Positions 32,712 through 40,372 of a DNA stretch of 64,000 nucleotides are shown here, piece by piece. This DNA comes from JAPLMW01 sp964619675. GTDB taxonomy: Bacteria; Planctomycetota; Phycisphaerae; Sedimentisphaerales; UBA12454. A program made the translations under genes and the position numbers. The stretch covers positions 1 to 64,000 of the forward strand of contig CAZUEO010000001.1 of NCBI GenBank assembly GCA_964619675.1. The letters run 5' to 3'. Each line of letters starts with the position of its first letter. Position 1 is the stretch's first letter. The notes under the pieces were generated by a model. That model made no database searches. It saw only the letters and a program-made list of their open reading frames with translations, and was not told where the DNA came from.

Positions 32712-33062
32712 TTATATCTCAAGCAGCCAATTACTTCGTTGCTGAATAAGTTTGAATTGGCCGCTTAATTTGTTACCTTCAAAGGTTATTCTCATTTTTT
32801 TTTCAGAGCTCGATTCAACGGTACAAATTCCCTCATCGATAATTTCAACAGTTCCTTTGCCGTTGTTGACTGGGCCCTGATATGTGAGGAATTTCTTATC
32901 GTGGTCAAAAATAGGTGTTGCCTTGGTTTTTTGCGATGCTAATTTCTCAGGCGGGGCCTCCAGCCGCCAGGTTTTTAGTTTATCGCCCCATTCAATCATT
33001 AAATCCCAATGAATTTGTCCCTCGCGTGTGTGTTTATGAATAACAAATTTTGTTTCAGCCAT
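32712..33062 (-). CDS. Stand-alone LigD 3'-phosphoesterase-like protein
   Basis: A 116-residue protein resembling the phosphoesterase domain of DNA ligase D: FVIHKHTREGQIHWDLMIEW corresponds to the conserved QxHxxxxLHWDLRLE segment, and LTYQGPVNNGKGTVEIIDEG to the later core. No polymerase or ligase domain is attached and no ku gene is nearby. In known LigD proteins this domain trims 3' ends during non-homologous end joining. Some family residues differ, so activity is uncertain. Its start codon overlaps the end of pta by eight bases. Confidence 0.75.
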   Translation of the reverse strand: MAETKFVIHKHTREGQIHWDLMIEWGDKLKTWRLEAPPEKLASQKTKATPIFDHDKKFLTYQGPVNNGKGTVEIIDEGICTVESSSEKKMRITFEGNKLSGQFKLIQQRSNWLLEI

Positions 33063-34056
33063 TTGCTTGTATCGCCGTTATAGCTACAGTAGCCGCGATG
33101 TCGTCGCTGTTGCAGCCGCGGGAAAGGTCATTGACCGGCTTTGCAAGACCCTGCAGAATCGGGCCATAAGCGCTGAACCCGCCCAGTCTTTCCGTCATTT
33201 TATAGCAGATATTGCCCGCCCCTAAATCCGGGAATGTAAATACGTTAGCCTGGCCTTTTAGAGGGCTGTCGGGGCATTTTTGTGCAGCGACTTTCGGTAC
33301 AAAAGCGGCGTCAAACTGCAATTCGCCGTCGATTAGATATTCGCCTTCAAACTCCTTTGCAAGTTTTTCCTTTGCGAGCCGAGTTGCCTTTATCATTTTT
33401 GCAGGTTCTTCGCCTTGGGCTGAGCCTTTTGTCGAGTAGGACAAAAGTGCGATTTTCGGCATAATGCCGAATTGTTTCGCAGTTCGGGCTGTTGCAAGTG
33501 TAATGTCGGCGATTTGTTCGGCATCCGGCTCTTCGTTAAGGCCGCAGTCGGCATACAGAAGGGTCATTTTACTATTTGTCATAAAGAACATACTTGAAAC
33601 GGTCTTGATGCCTTTGGCAGCTTTTATGATTTGCAGGGCGGGTCTGACGGTATCCGGTGTTGAGTGTGTAGCTCCTGAGACAAGGCCGTCAGCTTCGCCG
33701 TTTTTTACCATCATCGTACCGAAGTACACCATATCCTTAACGGTTTTAAGAGCTGATTCGGGTGTAGCGCCTTTGTTTTTGCGAAGCTGATAAAATTGTT
33801 CTGCGTAGTCTTTTAATTTATCACTAGTCTGATTATTTATGATATTAATGTCGTTTGAATTGACTCCAAGATTTTTAAGTGCGCCAGCGATTTGTTTTTC
33901 GTCGCCGAGGATGGTAAGTCTTGCCATTTTACGGCTTACGATTTTTTTTGCCGCTTTGATTGTCCGCTCATCGCTGCCTTCCGGCAGGACGATGTGCTTG
34001 AAAAGGCCGGCGGCTTTTTCAAGTGTTTGCTCTGAAAAATCTTTATTTGATTCCAT
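33055..34056 (-). CDS. pta: Phosphate acetyltransferase
   Basis: Interconverts acetyl-CoA and acetyl phosphate. The 333-residue short form (catalytic PTA domain only) contains IVLPEGSDERTIKAAKKIV, DGLVSGATHSTPDTVRPALQ, LSYSTKGSAQGEEPAKM and FPDLGAGNICYKMTERLGGF. No ackA is visible in this window. It supports a fermentative or acetate-based metabolism. It is followed by the LigD-like gene with an overlap and preceded by tRNA-Arg. Confidence 0.95.
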   Translation of the reverse strand: MESNKDFSEQTLEKAAGLFKHIVLPEGSDERTIKAAKKIVSRKMARLTILGDEKQIAGALKNLGVNSNDINIINNQTSDKLKDYAEQFYQLRKNKGATPESALKTVKDMVYFGTMMVKNGEADGLVSGATHSTPDTVRPALQIIKAAKGIKTVSSMFFMTNSKMTLLYADCGLNEEPDAEQIADITLATARTAKQFGIMPKIALLSYSTKGSAQGEEPAKMIKATRLAKEKLAKEFEGEYLIDGELQFDAAFVPKVAAQKCPDSPLKGQANVFTFPDLGAGNICYKMTERLGGFSAYGPILQGLAKPVNDLSRGCNSDDIAATVAITAIQANG

Positions 34057-34109
34057 ATTCTTTATTCCAATTTCATATTCGTGTTCATTCGTGGTTAAGT
34101 TTGACCAAT

Positions 34110-34183
34110 CGCGTCTGGCGGGACTCGAACCTGCAACCTTTGGTTCCGTAGACCAATGCTCTATCCAATTGAGCTACAGACGC
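34110..34183 (-). tRNA. tRNA-Arg (anticodon ACG)
   Basis: The cloverleaf on the minus strand is acceptor GCGTCTG/CAGACGC, D arm GCTC-GAGC, anticodon stem TTGGT/ACCAA with loop CTACGGA, and discriminator G. The A at the wobble position would be edited to inosine to read CGU, CGC and CGA. The T stem (GCAGG/CCCGC) contains one A-C mismatch at its third pair. CCA is not encoded. Confidence 0.92.
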
Positions 34184-34246
34184 AAGCCTTTATTTTGCAG
34201 TATGTTACAGTAATTAATCGCAAAAATCAAGTATTTTGAATTTACT

Positions 34247-35167
34247 TTACAAACAAAGGTACACTTTTGCAAGAACGTGTTCCATATCATCATCGGTGTT
34301 TACATCGAGCCAGTTAACATTTTTGAAGGTTTTGAACCATGTTCGCTGGGCCTTGGCGAAGCGGCGGGTATTGATTTTTATCTTTTCAACGGCTTTTTCG
34401 AGAGTTTCTTTACCCGCAAGATAGTCAATAATTTCAGCGTAACCTATTGCGCTGCGGGCCTGCAAACTTAACGGTTTTTCTTCGGCGAGCAGGCTTTTAA
34501 CCTCGTCAACAAGGCCAACTTGGAGCATTTTTTTTACTCTTGCGTTTATGCGTCTGTTTTCCTCGCCCTTTTCCCTGCGCAATCCGATAATTTTCCAATC
34601 ACCTTTAGGCCCCGGTAAATCAAATTGCTGCTGGAAACTGGAAATGGACTTTCCCGTGAGATAATAGACTTCAAGCGCTCTTATTATTCGCTTTTCATCG
34701 TTGTAGTGTATTCTATCGACGGCTTGGGGGTCAACAGCGGCAAGTTCCTTATGCAATTCTTCAAGCGAGGTTTGTGCGATTTTTTCTTTAAGCTGGTGGC
34801 GGATTTGCTCGTTTGTGCCGGGGCCTTCAAAGATTCCATAGAGCATCGCTTTTATATACATTGCACTGCCGCCTACTGCGACAACAGGTTTATTTTTCGA
34901 TTCTATTTGTTTGACAGCTGCATCTGCCAGATTAAGAAATATATCAACGCTGAAGGACTCGCTTGGCTCAACAACGTCAATCAGGTGATAGTTTATCTGC
35001 TTTTGGGCTTCTTTTGAGGGTTTTGCAGTGCCGATATCCATCCGCAGGTAAACCTTCATTGAGTCAATGCTGAGTATTTCGGCATCGAGCTTTTTTGCTA
35101 ACTCAAAGGCCAGCCTGCCTTTGCCGCTGGCGGTTACCCCCAAAATTAGTATCCTTTGCTTGTTCAT
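34247..35167 (-). CDS. miaA: tRNA dimethylallyltransferase MiaA
   Basis: Transfers a dimethylallyl group to A37 of tRNAs reading UNN codons. The start was set at ATG 35167 (MNKQRILILGVTASGKGRLA); the longer open frame upstream has no family similarity. The 306 residues include IDSMKVYLRMDIGTAKPS, HLIDVVEPSESFSVDIFL and AVGGSAMYIKAMLYGIFEGP. The P-loop is odd: GVTASGKG instead of GPTASGKT, with the Thr that normally binds magnesium replaced by Gly. The isoprenoid genes read divergently from here, and they supply the substrate pathway of this enzyme. Confidence 0.94.
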   Translation of the reverse strand: MNKQRILILGVTASGKGRLAFELAKKLDAEILSIDSMKVYLRMDIGTAKPSKEAQKQINYHLIDVVEPSESFSVDIFLNLADAAVKQIESKNKPVVAVGGSAMYIKAMLYGIFEGPGTNEQIRHQLKEKIAQTSLEELHKELAAVDPQAVDRIHYNDEKRIIRALEVYYLTGKSISSFQQQFDLPGPKGDWKIIGLRREKGEENRRINARVKKMLQVGLVDEVKSLLAEEKPLSLQARSAIGYAEIIDYLAGKETLEKAVEKIKINTRRFAKAQRTWFKTFKNVNWLDVNTDDDMEHVLAKVYLCL

Positions 35168-35203
35168 AATTAATATTTGGCTGTAAGAAAATTTAGAAAA
35201 ATG

Positions 35204-35209
35204 TATAAT
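35204..35209 (+). promoter_or_regulatory. -10 box of the ispA-dxs operon
   Basis: A perfect TATAAT lies 37 bases before ATG 35246. The hexamer 17 bases upstream (CTGTAA, 35181-35186) matches the -35 consensus at three positions. Its position makes upstream start codons of the first gene (35177, 35201) unlikely. Confidence 0.5.
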
Positions 35210-35245
35210 AGCAGGTTTGTGAAAAAACTCCATAGTGTGGCTTTT

Positions 35246-36148
35246 ATGGCCGAGAAAATAGGGAAAATAGATATAAGAAGCGAACTCAAACAGAAGGCAC
35301 AGTGTGTCAATGGTGTCATTGTCGCAGCGATTAAGGATTTTGACGGTATTCCTGACAGGCTGAGGGAAGCTATTGAATATACTCTTTCTGCGCCGGGCAA
35401 GCGGGTAAGGGCTGCGGTTGTCTTGTGGTGTTGTGAGGTTGTAGCAAGTAGAATTAATAAAGATGCCGAAATGGCGGCGGCGGCGATTGAAATGGTTCAT
35501 ACTTATTCGCTTGTTCACGATGATTTGCCTGCGATGGATGATGACGACTGGCGCAGGGGCAAACCAAGCTGTCATAAGGCTTTTGATGAAGCGACGGCTA
35601 TCCTTGCCGGCGATGCGCTTTTGACGATGGCATTTGAGCTTTTATCGACGAAAATCGGTGACCCTTTGAAGGCGGTTGAAATAATAAGAACCCTTGCCGA
35701 GGCGGCAGGGCCTGCCGGTATGGTTGCCGGCCAGATTGACGACCTGCTGGCACAAAACGGCATAGGCAACAGTGCCGATTTGCATAATATTCATATAAAC
35801 AAGACGGCAAAAATGTTTTGTGCTTCTGCTTTGTTAGGCGCGATAGCAGGCGGTGCATCACGGCAGCAAAAAGACCTGCTCGGCCGGTTCGGCCTTAAAC
35901 TGGGCCTGGGATTTCAGATTGCAGATGACATACTTGATGTTTCTTCGACAAGTCAACGTCTTGGCAAAACCGCCGGCAAAGACGCAAAGCAGGGAAAGCT
36001 TACATACCCGGCAGTTTTTGGCCTTGAGCAGTCAGGGAAAAAAGCGGTTGAATTGGCAGAGGAAGCGACCGAGATTCTTGAGCCTTTTGGCGAAAGAGCA
36101 GTTATTCTAAAAGAGCTTGCTTTTACACTTTTGCAAAGAACAAGATGA
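35246..36148 (+). CDS. ispA: Polyprenyl (farnesyl/geranylgeranyl) diphosphate synthase
   Basis: Condenses isopentenyl and allylic diphosphates. Both aspartate-rich motifs are clear: DDLPAMDDDDWRRG (first) and IADDILD (second). GKRVRAAVVLWCCE is the substrate region before the first motif, and AGDALLTMAF and GQIDDLL follow it. The 300-residue length fits FPP/GGPP synthases. ATG 35246 (MAEKIGKIDIRSELKQK) was chosen over TTG 35177 and ATG 35201, which lie upstream of or inside a perfect -10 box. dxs follows after three bases, so precursor supply and chain elongation are co-expressed. Chain length cannot be decided from sequence here; the symbol is tentative. Confidence 0.93.
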   Translation: MAEKIGKIDIRSELKQKAQCVNGVIVAAIKDFDGIPDRLREAIEYTLSAPGKRVRAAVVLWCCEVVASRINKDAEMAAAAIEMVHTYSLVHDDLPAMDDDDWRRGKPSCHKAFDEATAILAGDALLTMAFELLSTKIGDPLKAVEIIRTLAEAAGPAGMVAGQIDDLLAQNGIGNSADLHNIHINKTAKMFCASALLGAIAGGASRQQKDLLGRFGLKLGLGFQIADDILDVSSTSQRLGKTAGKDAKQGKLTYPAVFGLEQSGKKAVELAEEATEILEPFGERAVILKELAFTLLQRTR

Positions 36149-36151
36149 AAA

Positions 36152-38032
36152 ATGCAGTACGAAATACTTGACAAAATTAATTCGCCAACGGATTTAAAGC
36201 AGCTTTCGACGCAGGAGCTGGATAAGCTTGCTTCTGAACTGCAGACTTATATTACGCAGTCGGTCAGCCGGACGGGAGGCCATCTGGCGAGCAATCTCGG
36301 AGTCGTTGAGTTGACGATTGCGATGCATTACGTTTTTGATTTTAGCTGTGACAGGCTCCTTTGGGATGTGGGACATCAATGTTATGCGCATAAGATACTG
36401 ACCGGCAGGAGGAAATTGTTTGAAAAATTAAGACAGAGAGATGGTGTCAGCGGTTTTCCCAATCCGGTTGAAAGTGTATATGACCAGTTTGTTGTCGGTC
36501 ATGCGGGCAGTTCGATTCCGACCGCACTTGGTCTTGCGCTTGCGTCTCAGAAGCTCGGTACAAAGGAAAAAATCATTGCCTTTGTCGGCGACGCGAGCAT
36601 TGTGAACGGCCTTAGTTTCGAGGCGCTGAATAATCTCGGCCTGGTTAAGAGGCAGCTTCTTGTTGTGCTTAACGACAATTCAATGGCGATAGATTCTACA
36701 CAGGGCGCCATCGCGCAGTTTCTTGCCAAGGTAAGACTGAGCCATACTTATGAGGATTTGCGCAGGAGAACCGATAGGATACTTGAATATCTGCCGGTAT
36801 TTGGGAAAAAGATGGAAGACGCACTGAAAAATTTCAAAAGAACTGTGCGTATGGCGATTACACCGAACAGGCTTTTTGAAAGTTTGAATATTCCATATTT
36901 TGGGCCGGTTGACGGTCATGATACTGCATCGCTGATACAGCTTTTTAAGGCCGTTTCGCATCTTGAAACTCCCGCGGCACTGCATGTCTATACCAAAAAA
37001 GGTAGAGGCTTCAGTCCTGCCGATGACGACCCGACACGTTTTCATTCGACAGGTCCTTTCGAAATCAACGGTGAGCAGATGGAAAAACCTGGACAGGGAA
37101 GAACTTTTACAGAATGTTTTTCTGAGGCAATGGTTGGGATTGCAAAAGAGGACAAAAAAATAGTTGCGATTACTGCTGCGATGTCTGATGGTACGGGACT
37201 GGCAGGATTCAGACAGGAATTTAATGGCCGTTATTATGATGTCGGCATTGCGGAATCGGCGGCGGTGGATATCGCAGCGGGCCAGGCAAAGTTGGGGCTG
37301 AAACCTTTTGTTTGCATTTATTCGACATTTCTTCAGAGAAGTTTCGACCAGATATTTCAGGAAGTTGCATTGCAGAATCTGCCGGTGGTTTTTTGTATCG
37401 ACAGGGCCGGTCTTGTTGGTTCTGACGGGCCGACACATCATGGTCTGATGGATATCGGATTTCTGAGAATGATGCCGAATATGGTGCTGATTTCTCCGGC
37501 AAACGGTATTGAGCTTAAAGGCGCCCTGAGATTTGCCCTCCAGAACACCTGTCCGGTAGCGATACGATACCCAAAGGACTATGTTGACGACAGTGTTTGT
37601 CCTGAGATTTTTTCACGACCATTTGTGATGGGTAAAAGTATTGTATTAAAGCAGGGCAAAAACAAGCTGGTTCTGGCAACGTATGGCAGTATGAGCATTG
37701 AGGCGTTAAAGGCTGCTCATATTCTCACATCCGATAATATCGATATAACCGTTATAAATGCCCGTTTTGCCAAGCCCATAGACGAAAAAATCATTTCGTT
37801 ATTGTCGGACGGTTTTAGTATAATAACAGTTGAAGACCATGCCGCTAGCGGTGGTTTTGGCTCGGCAGTTCTCGAAGCAGCGGCAAGTGCCGGTCTTGAT
37901 ACGGCGAAAATTACGGTGCTCGGTGTTGGTGACAAGTTTGTGCAGGCTGACAAGAGGGCAGAGCAGCTTAAGCAGTGCGGTTTGAGCGCGCAGGAAATTG
38001 CCAAGACTGTGAAAAAAATTCTGAAACTTTAG
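36152..38032 (+). CDS. dxs: 1-deoxy-D-xylulose-5-phosphate synthase
   Basis: First enzyme of the MEP pathway: pyruvate plus glyceraldehyde 3-phosphate to DXP, using thiamine diphosphate. The 626 residues have TGGHLASNLGVVELTIAMHY, DVGHQCYAHKILTGR, the cofactor segment GDASIVNGLSFEALNN and VVLNDNSMAI, and DRAGLVGSDGPTHHGLMD. The usual GDG of the cofactor motif reads GDA here. The transketolase C-terminal domain is complete. It overlaps nothing, but lies three bases after ispA and 23 before nadK. Confidence 0.96.
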   Translation: MQYEILDKINSPTDLKQLSTQELDKLASELQTYITQSVSRTGGHLASNLGVVELTIAMHYVFDFSCDRLLWDVGHQCYAHKILTGRRKLFEKLRQRDGVSGFPNPVESVYDQFVVGHAGSSIPTALGLALASQKLGTKEKIIAFVGDASIVNGLSFEALNNLGLVKRQLLVVLNDNSMAIDSTQGAIAQFLAKVRLSHTYEDLRRRTDRILEYLPVFGKKMEDALKNFKRTVRMAITPNRLFESLNIPYFGPVDGHDTASLIQLFKAVSHLETPAALHVYTKKGRGFSPADDDPTRFHSTGPFEINGEQMEKPGQGRTFTECFSEAMVGIAKEDKKIVAITAAMSDGTGLAGFRQEFNGRYYDVGIAESAAVDIAAGQAKLGLKPFVCIYSTFLQRSFDQIFQEVALQNLPVVFCIDRAGLVGSDGPTHHGLMDIGFLRMMPNMVLISPANGIELKGALRFALQNTCPVAIRYPKDYVDDSVCPEIFSRPFVMGKSIVLKQGKNKLVLATYGSMSIEALKAAHILTSDNIDITVINARFAKPIDEKIISLLSDGFSIITVEDHAASGGFGSAVLEAAASAGLDTAKITVLGVGDKFVQADKRAEQLKQCGLSAQEIAKTVKKILKL

Positions 38033-38055
38033 TAAAAATTTCAGGTCTAACAATT

Positions 38056-38919
38056 ATGGTCAAAGAAGGACGTAAGCCCGGATTGATTATTTTTGGTGAT
38101 GCCCGGCGGGATTTTGTAACTGAAGCGGTTGATGACTTTATGAAATTTACTGAAGGCCGTGCTGAAATACTTGCCAACTGTTTCCGCGGAGATTGCGCCG
38201 TTGATGTTGTTAACAATGCTGATTTTGCAGTTGTTTTTGGTGGGGATGGCACAATACTTTCAGCAGCCAGAGACTTGAGCCAGACAAGCGTTCCGGTTAT
38301 AGGTGTTAATGTCGGCAGACTCGGCTTTCTGGCCGAGTTCAGCATTGAGGAGTTAAAGAAACTTTTTGGCAGGGTTACCTCGGATGTTGCTCTTGTGGAA
38401 AAGAGAATGATGCTCAAATGTACCGTTACCGATGGGAAACGGGAAAAGTCGAGTTCAACGGCAATCAATGACGTAGTAATAACAGCGGGGCCGAGTTATA
38501 ATATGGTGGATTTAAAAATAAGTGTTAGCGGTCAAAATCTTGCGGATTGTGTAAGTGATGGGCTTGTTATATCGACGCCTACTGGTTCTACGGCATATAA
38601 TCTCTCAGCGGGCGGACCGATATTATCGGCAAATCTCTCAGCGATAGTTATTACGCCGATATGTCCACATACCTTCAGTTTCAGACCTGTTGTGATAAGT
38701 GCCGATAGTTCGATTGAAATCCGTCCGCAGAGGATAAATGAAGGCACAGCCGTAACACTTGACGGGCAGGTATTCAGTTCGCTCAAAAATGATGATATCG
38801 TTACAGTGGAAAAACACAGCGGTGCGTTTCTTGTTGTTAATAATCCGCTCCGCACCCAATGGGATACGCTCGCGGAGAAATTAAGCTGGGCCCAGAAACC
38901 GAAATATAAAGGGAAGTAG
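38056..38919 (+). CDS. nadK: NAD kinase
   Basis: Phosphorylates NAD to NADP, which the DXP reductoisomerase step of the MEP pathway needs as NADPH. The 287 residues carry the GGDGT motif (residues 62-66) in AVVFGGDGTIL, VNVGRLGFLAEFS, the NE/D-type motif in TAINDVVI, and GLVISTPTGSTAYNLSAGGP. ATG 38056 was chosen; an in-frame start within dxs at 37975 would add 27 unrelated residues. The next gene starts ten bases after the stop. Confidence 0.95.
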   Translation: MVKEGRKPGLIIFGDARRDFVTEAVDDFMKFTEGRAEILANCFRGDCAVDVVNNADFAVVFGGDGTILSAARDLSQTSVPVIGVNVGRLGFLAEFSIEELKKLFGRVTSDVALVEKRMMLKCTVTDGKREKSSSTAINDVVITAGPSYNMVDLKISVSGQNLADCVSDGLVISTPTGSTAYNLSAGGPILSANLSAIVITPICPHTFSFRPVVISADSSIEIRPQRINEGTAVTLDGQVFSSLKNDDIVTVEKHSGAFLVVNNPLRTQWDTLAEKLSWAQKPKYKGK

Positions 38920-38929
38920 TGCGGTTGCA

Positions 38930-40363
38930 ATGAAAAAGAACAGGGATAAAAAAATTATTGTTTTCCGGCTTTTGGTCTTGGTATTTTTCTGCACAAGATG
39001 TCTCGCTCTCCAGGACGAAATAGGTAACCCGGCAGTTCCGCCGAGCAGCGTCAAAAGCGGGCTGGTAAAATCTCCAAATCCAGTTGATACCACTGGTAAT
39101 CTTACCGTAACCGGCAATGTCAGCGGCTTGGCATATTTTCACGGCCTTGTCCCTTATCGGGCACCGACCCAGTTCGGAGCGCCGATGGGAAGCGATGATA
39201 TAAGTTCATTTCTCAGGCGCTCTGCACCGATAAACTCGTCGAGGTCGCAGCTTTCGCCGCAGCCTTATTATCTGCCTTCGAGCACCGTAAGTTCACTTGC
39301 TCCAAGCGCATTGGGCACGGTCTTGACGTATCCGAGTATTCGGGCTAACAAGGGAACGGGGGAATTTGTAGCACCACAGGCGCCAAAGATTGAGAAAAAA
39401 TTGGAAATACCGGCTGCTTCTCCTTTGTATGATTACAGCAGAACCAGGCCGTTAAGTTATGAACCGACGGATGTGGAAAGGATGATAACTTATGAGCTTA
39501 TACGTGAAAAAACCAAAAAGGAATTAAGTCAGGCTCTGCAGAAGGCGACAGGAGATATTTACAAGATTGACACTGAGGTCGAGCAGGCTAAGCAGCCGGC
39601 GGAAGGTACTCTTTCAGTGCCTCAGCCCGCCGAACCGGCTAAGCCGCTGGAGCCGTCTGAGCCTTTGCAGCCCGGCAGGATTCCAGAGACCGAAGCTAAG
39701 CAGCCTGCCGGCAAAGATATTTATGAGCAGATGCTCGAGGATATTAAAAAAGCTCCGCAGCTGCAGAAAGTTCCTCAGCCTGCCGAGCAGAACCAACCGC
39801 AGGAAGAAGACCCTGCTGAGTTTAAAAGTGAACTGGCAAAAATAGAAAAGGAAACTGCCGATGCCTTTGTCGGTGTGCATAAGAGCTTTGCGGCGCAGGC
39901 AAAGGACAAATTCAACTATTATATGCGGACAGCCGAGGAGTTTTTAAAGCAGGGTAAATATTATAGCGCTGTCGATGCCTATACACTTGCCAGCGTATAT
40001 AAGCCTGGTGACCCGCTTGCTTATGCAGGCAGGGCGCATGCTCTGTTTACCTCCGGAGAATATATGAGCAGCGCGTACTTTCTTGCAAGGGCAATAAATA
40101 TCTTCCCGGAGTATGTCAATTTCAAAATCGACCTGAATGCAATGATACCTGACACAAGCCAGTTTGAGGGCAGGATTACGGATGTAAAACAGTGGGCTGA
40201 AAAAACAAAGTCGGCGGAACTCAATTTTCTGCTGGCGTATGTGTATTACCAGCTTGATAAAACAGATTTGGCGCTGGCGGCGATAAATTCTGCTGCCGAA
40301 AAGATGCCTGACAATATTGCCATAAAGGTACTGAAGCAGGCTATAGAGAAGAAGGCACAGTGA
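38930..40363 (+). CDS. Exported TPR-containing protein
   Basis: The family was not recognised by name. The 477 residues begin with a lysine-rich signal peptide (KKIIVFRLLVLVFFCTRCLA). A low-complexity Ser/Pro/Leu region runs to about 170. A helical segment (MITYELIREKTKKELSQALQ) and a Pro/Glu/Gln-rich linker with repeated QPAE units follow at about 215-300. The last 170 residues are tetratricopeptide-like: YYMRTAEEFLKQGKYYSAVD, YAGRAHALFTSGEYMSSAYF, FLLAYVYYQLDKTDLALAAI. It probably acts outside the cytoplasmic membrane as a scaffold. It sits between nadK and the helicase gene in the operon. Confidence 0.85.
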   Translation: MKKNRDKKIIVFRLLVLVFFCTRCLALQDEIGNPAVPPSSVKSGLVKSPNPVDTTGNLTVTGNVSGLAYFHGLVPYRAPTQFGAPMGSDDISSFLRRSAPINSSRSQLSPQPYYLPSSTVSSLAPSALGTVLTYPSIRANKGTGEFVAPQAPKIEKKLEIPAASPLYDYSRTRPLSYEPTDVERMITYELIREKTKKELSQALQKATGDIYKIDTEVEQAKQPAEGTLSVPQPAEPAKPLEPSEPLQPGRIPETEAKQPAGKDIYEQMLEDIKKAPQLQKVPQPAEQNQPQEEDPAEFKSELAKIEKETADAFVGVHKSFAAQAKDKFNYYMRTAEEFLKQGKYYSAVDAYTLASVYKPGDPLAYAGRAHALFTSGEYMSSAYFLARAINIFPEYVNFKIDLNAMIPDTSQFEGRITDVKQWAEKTKSAELNFLLAYVYYQLDKTDLALAAINSAAEKMPDNIAIKVLKQAIEKKAQ

Positions 40364-40372
40364 GGCGTATCA

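Noticed and set aside
35168..35575. Longer miaA reading with about 135 extra N-terminal residues
   Set aside because: The extension has no family similarity, and it overlaps the promoter and start of the divergent isoprenoid operon.
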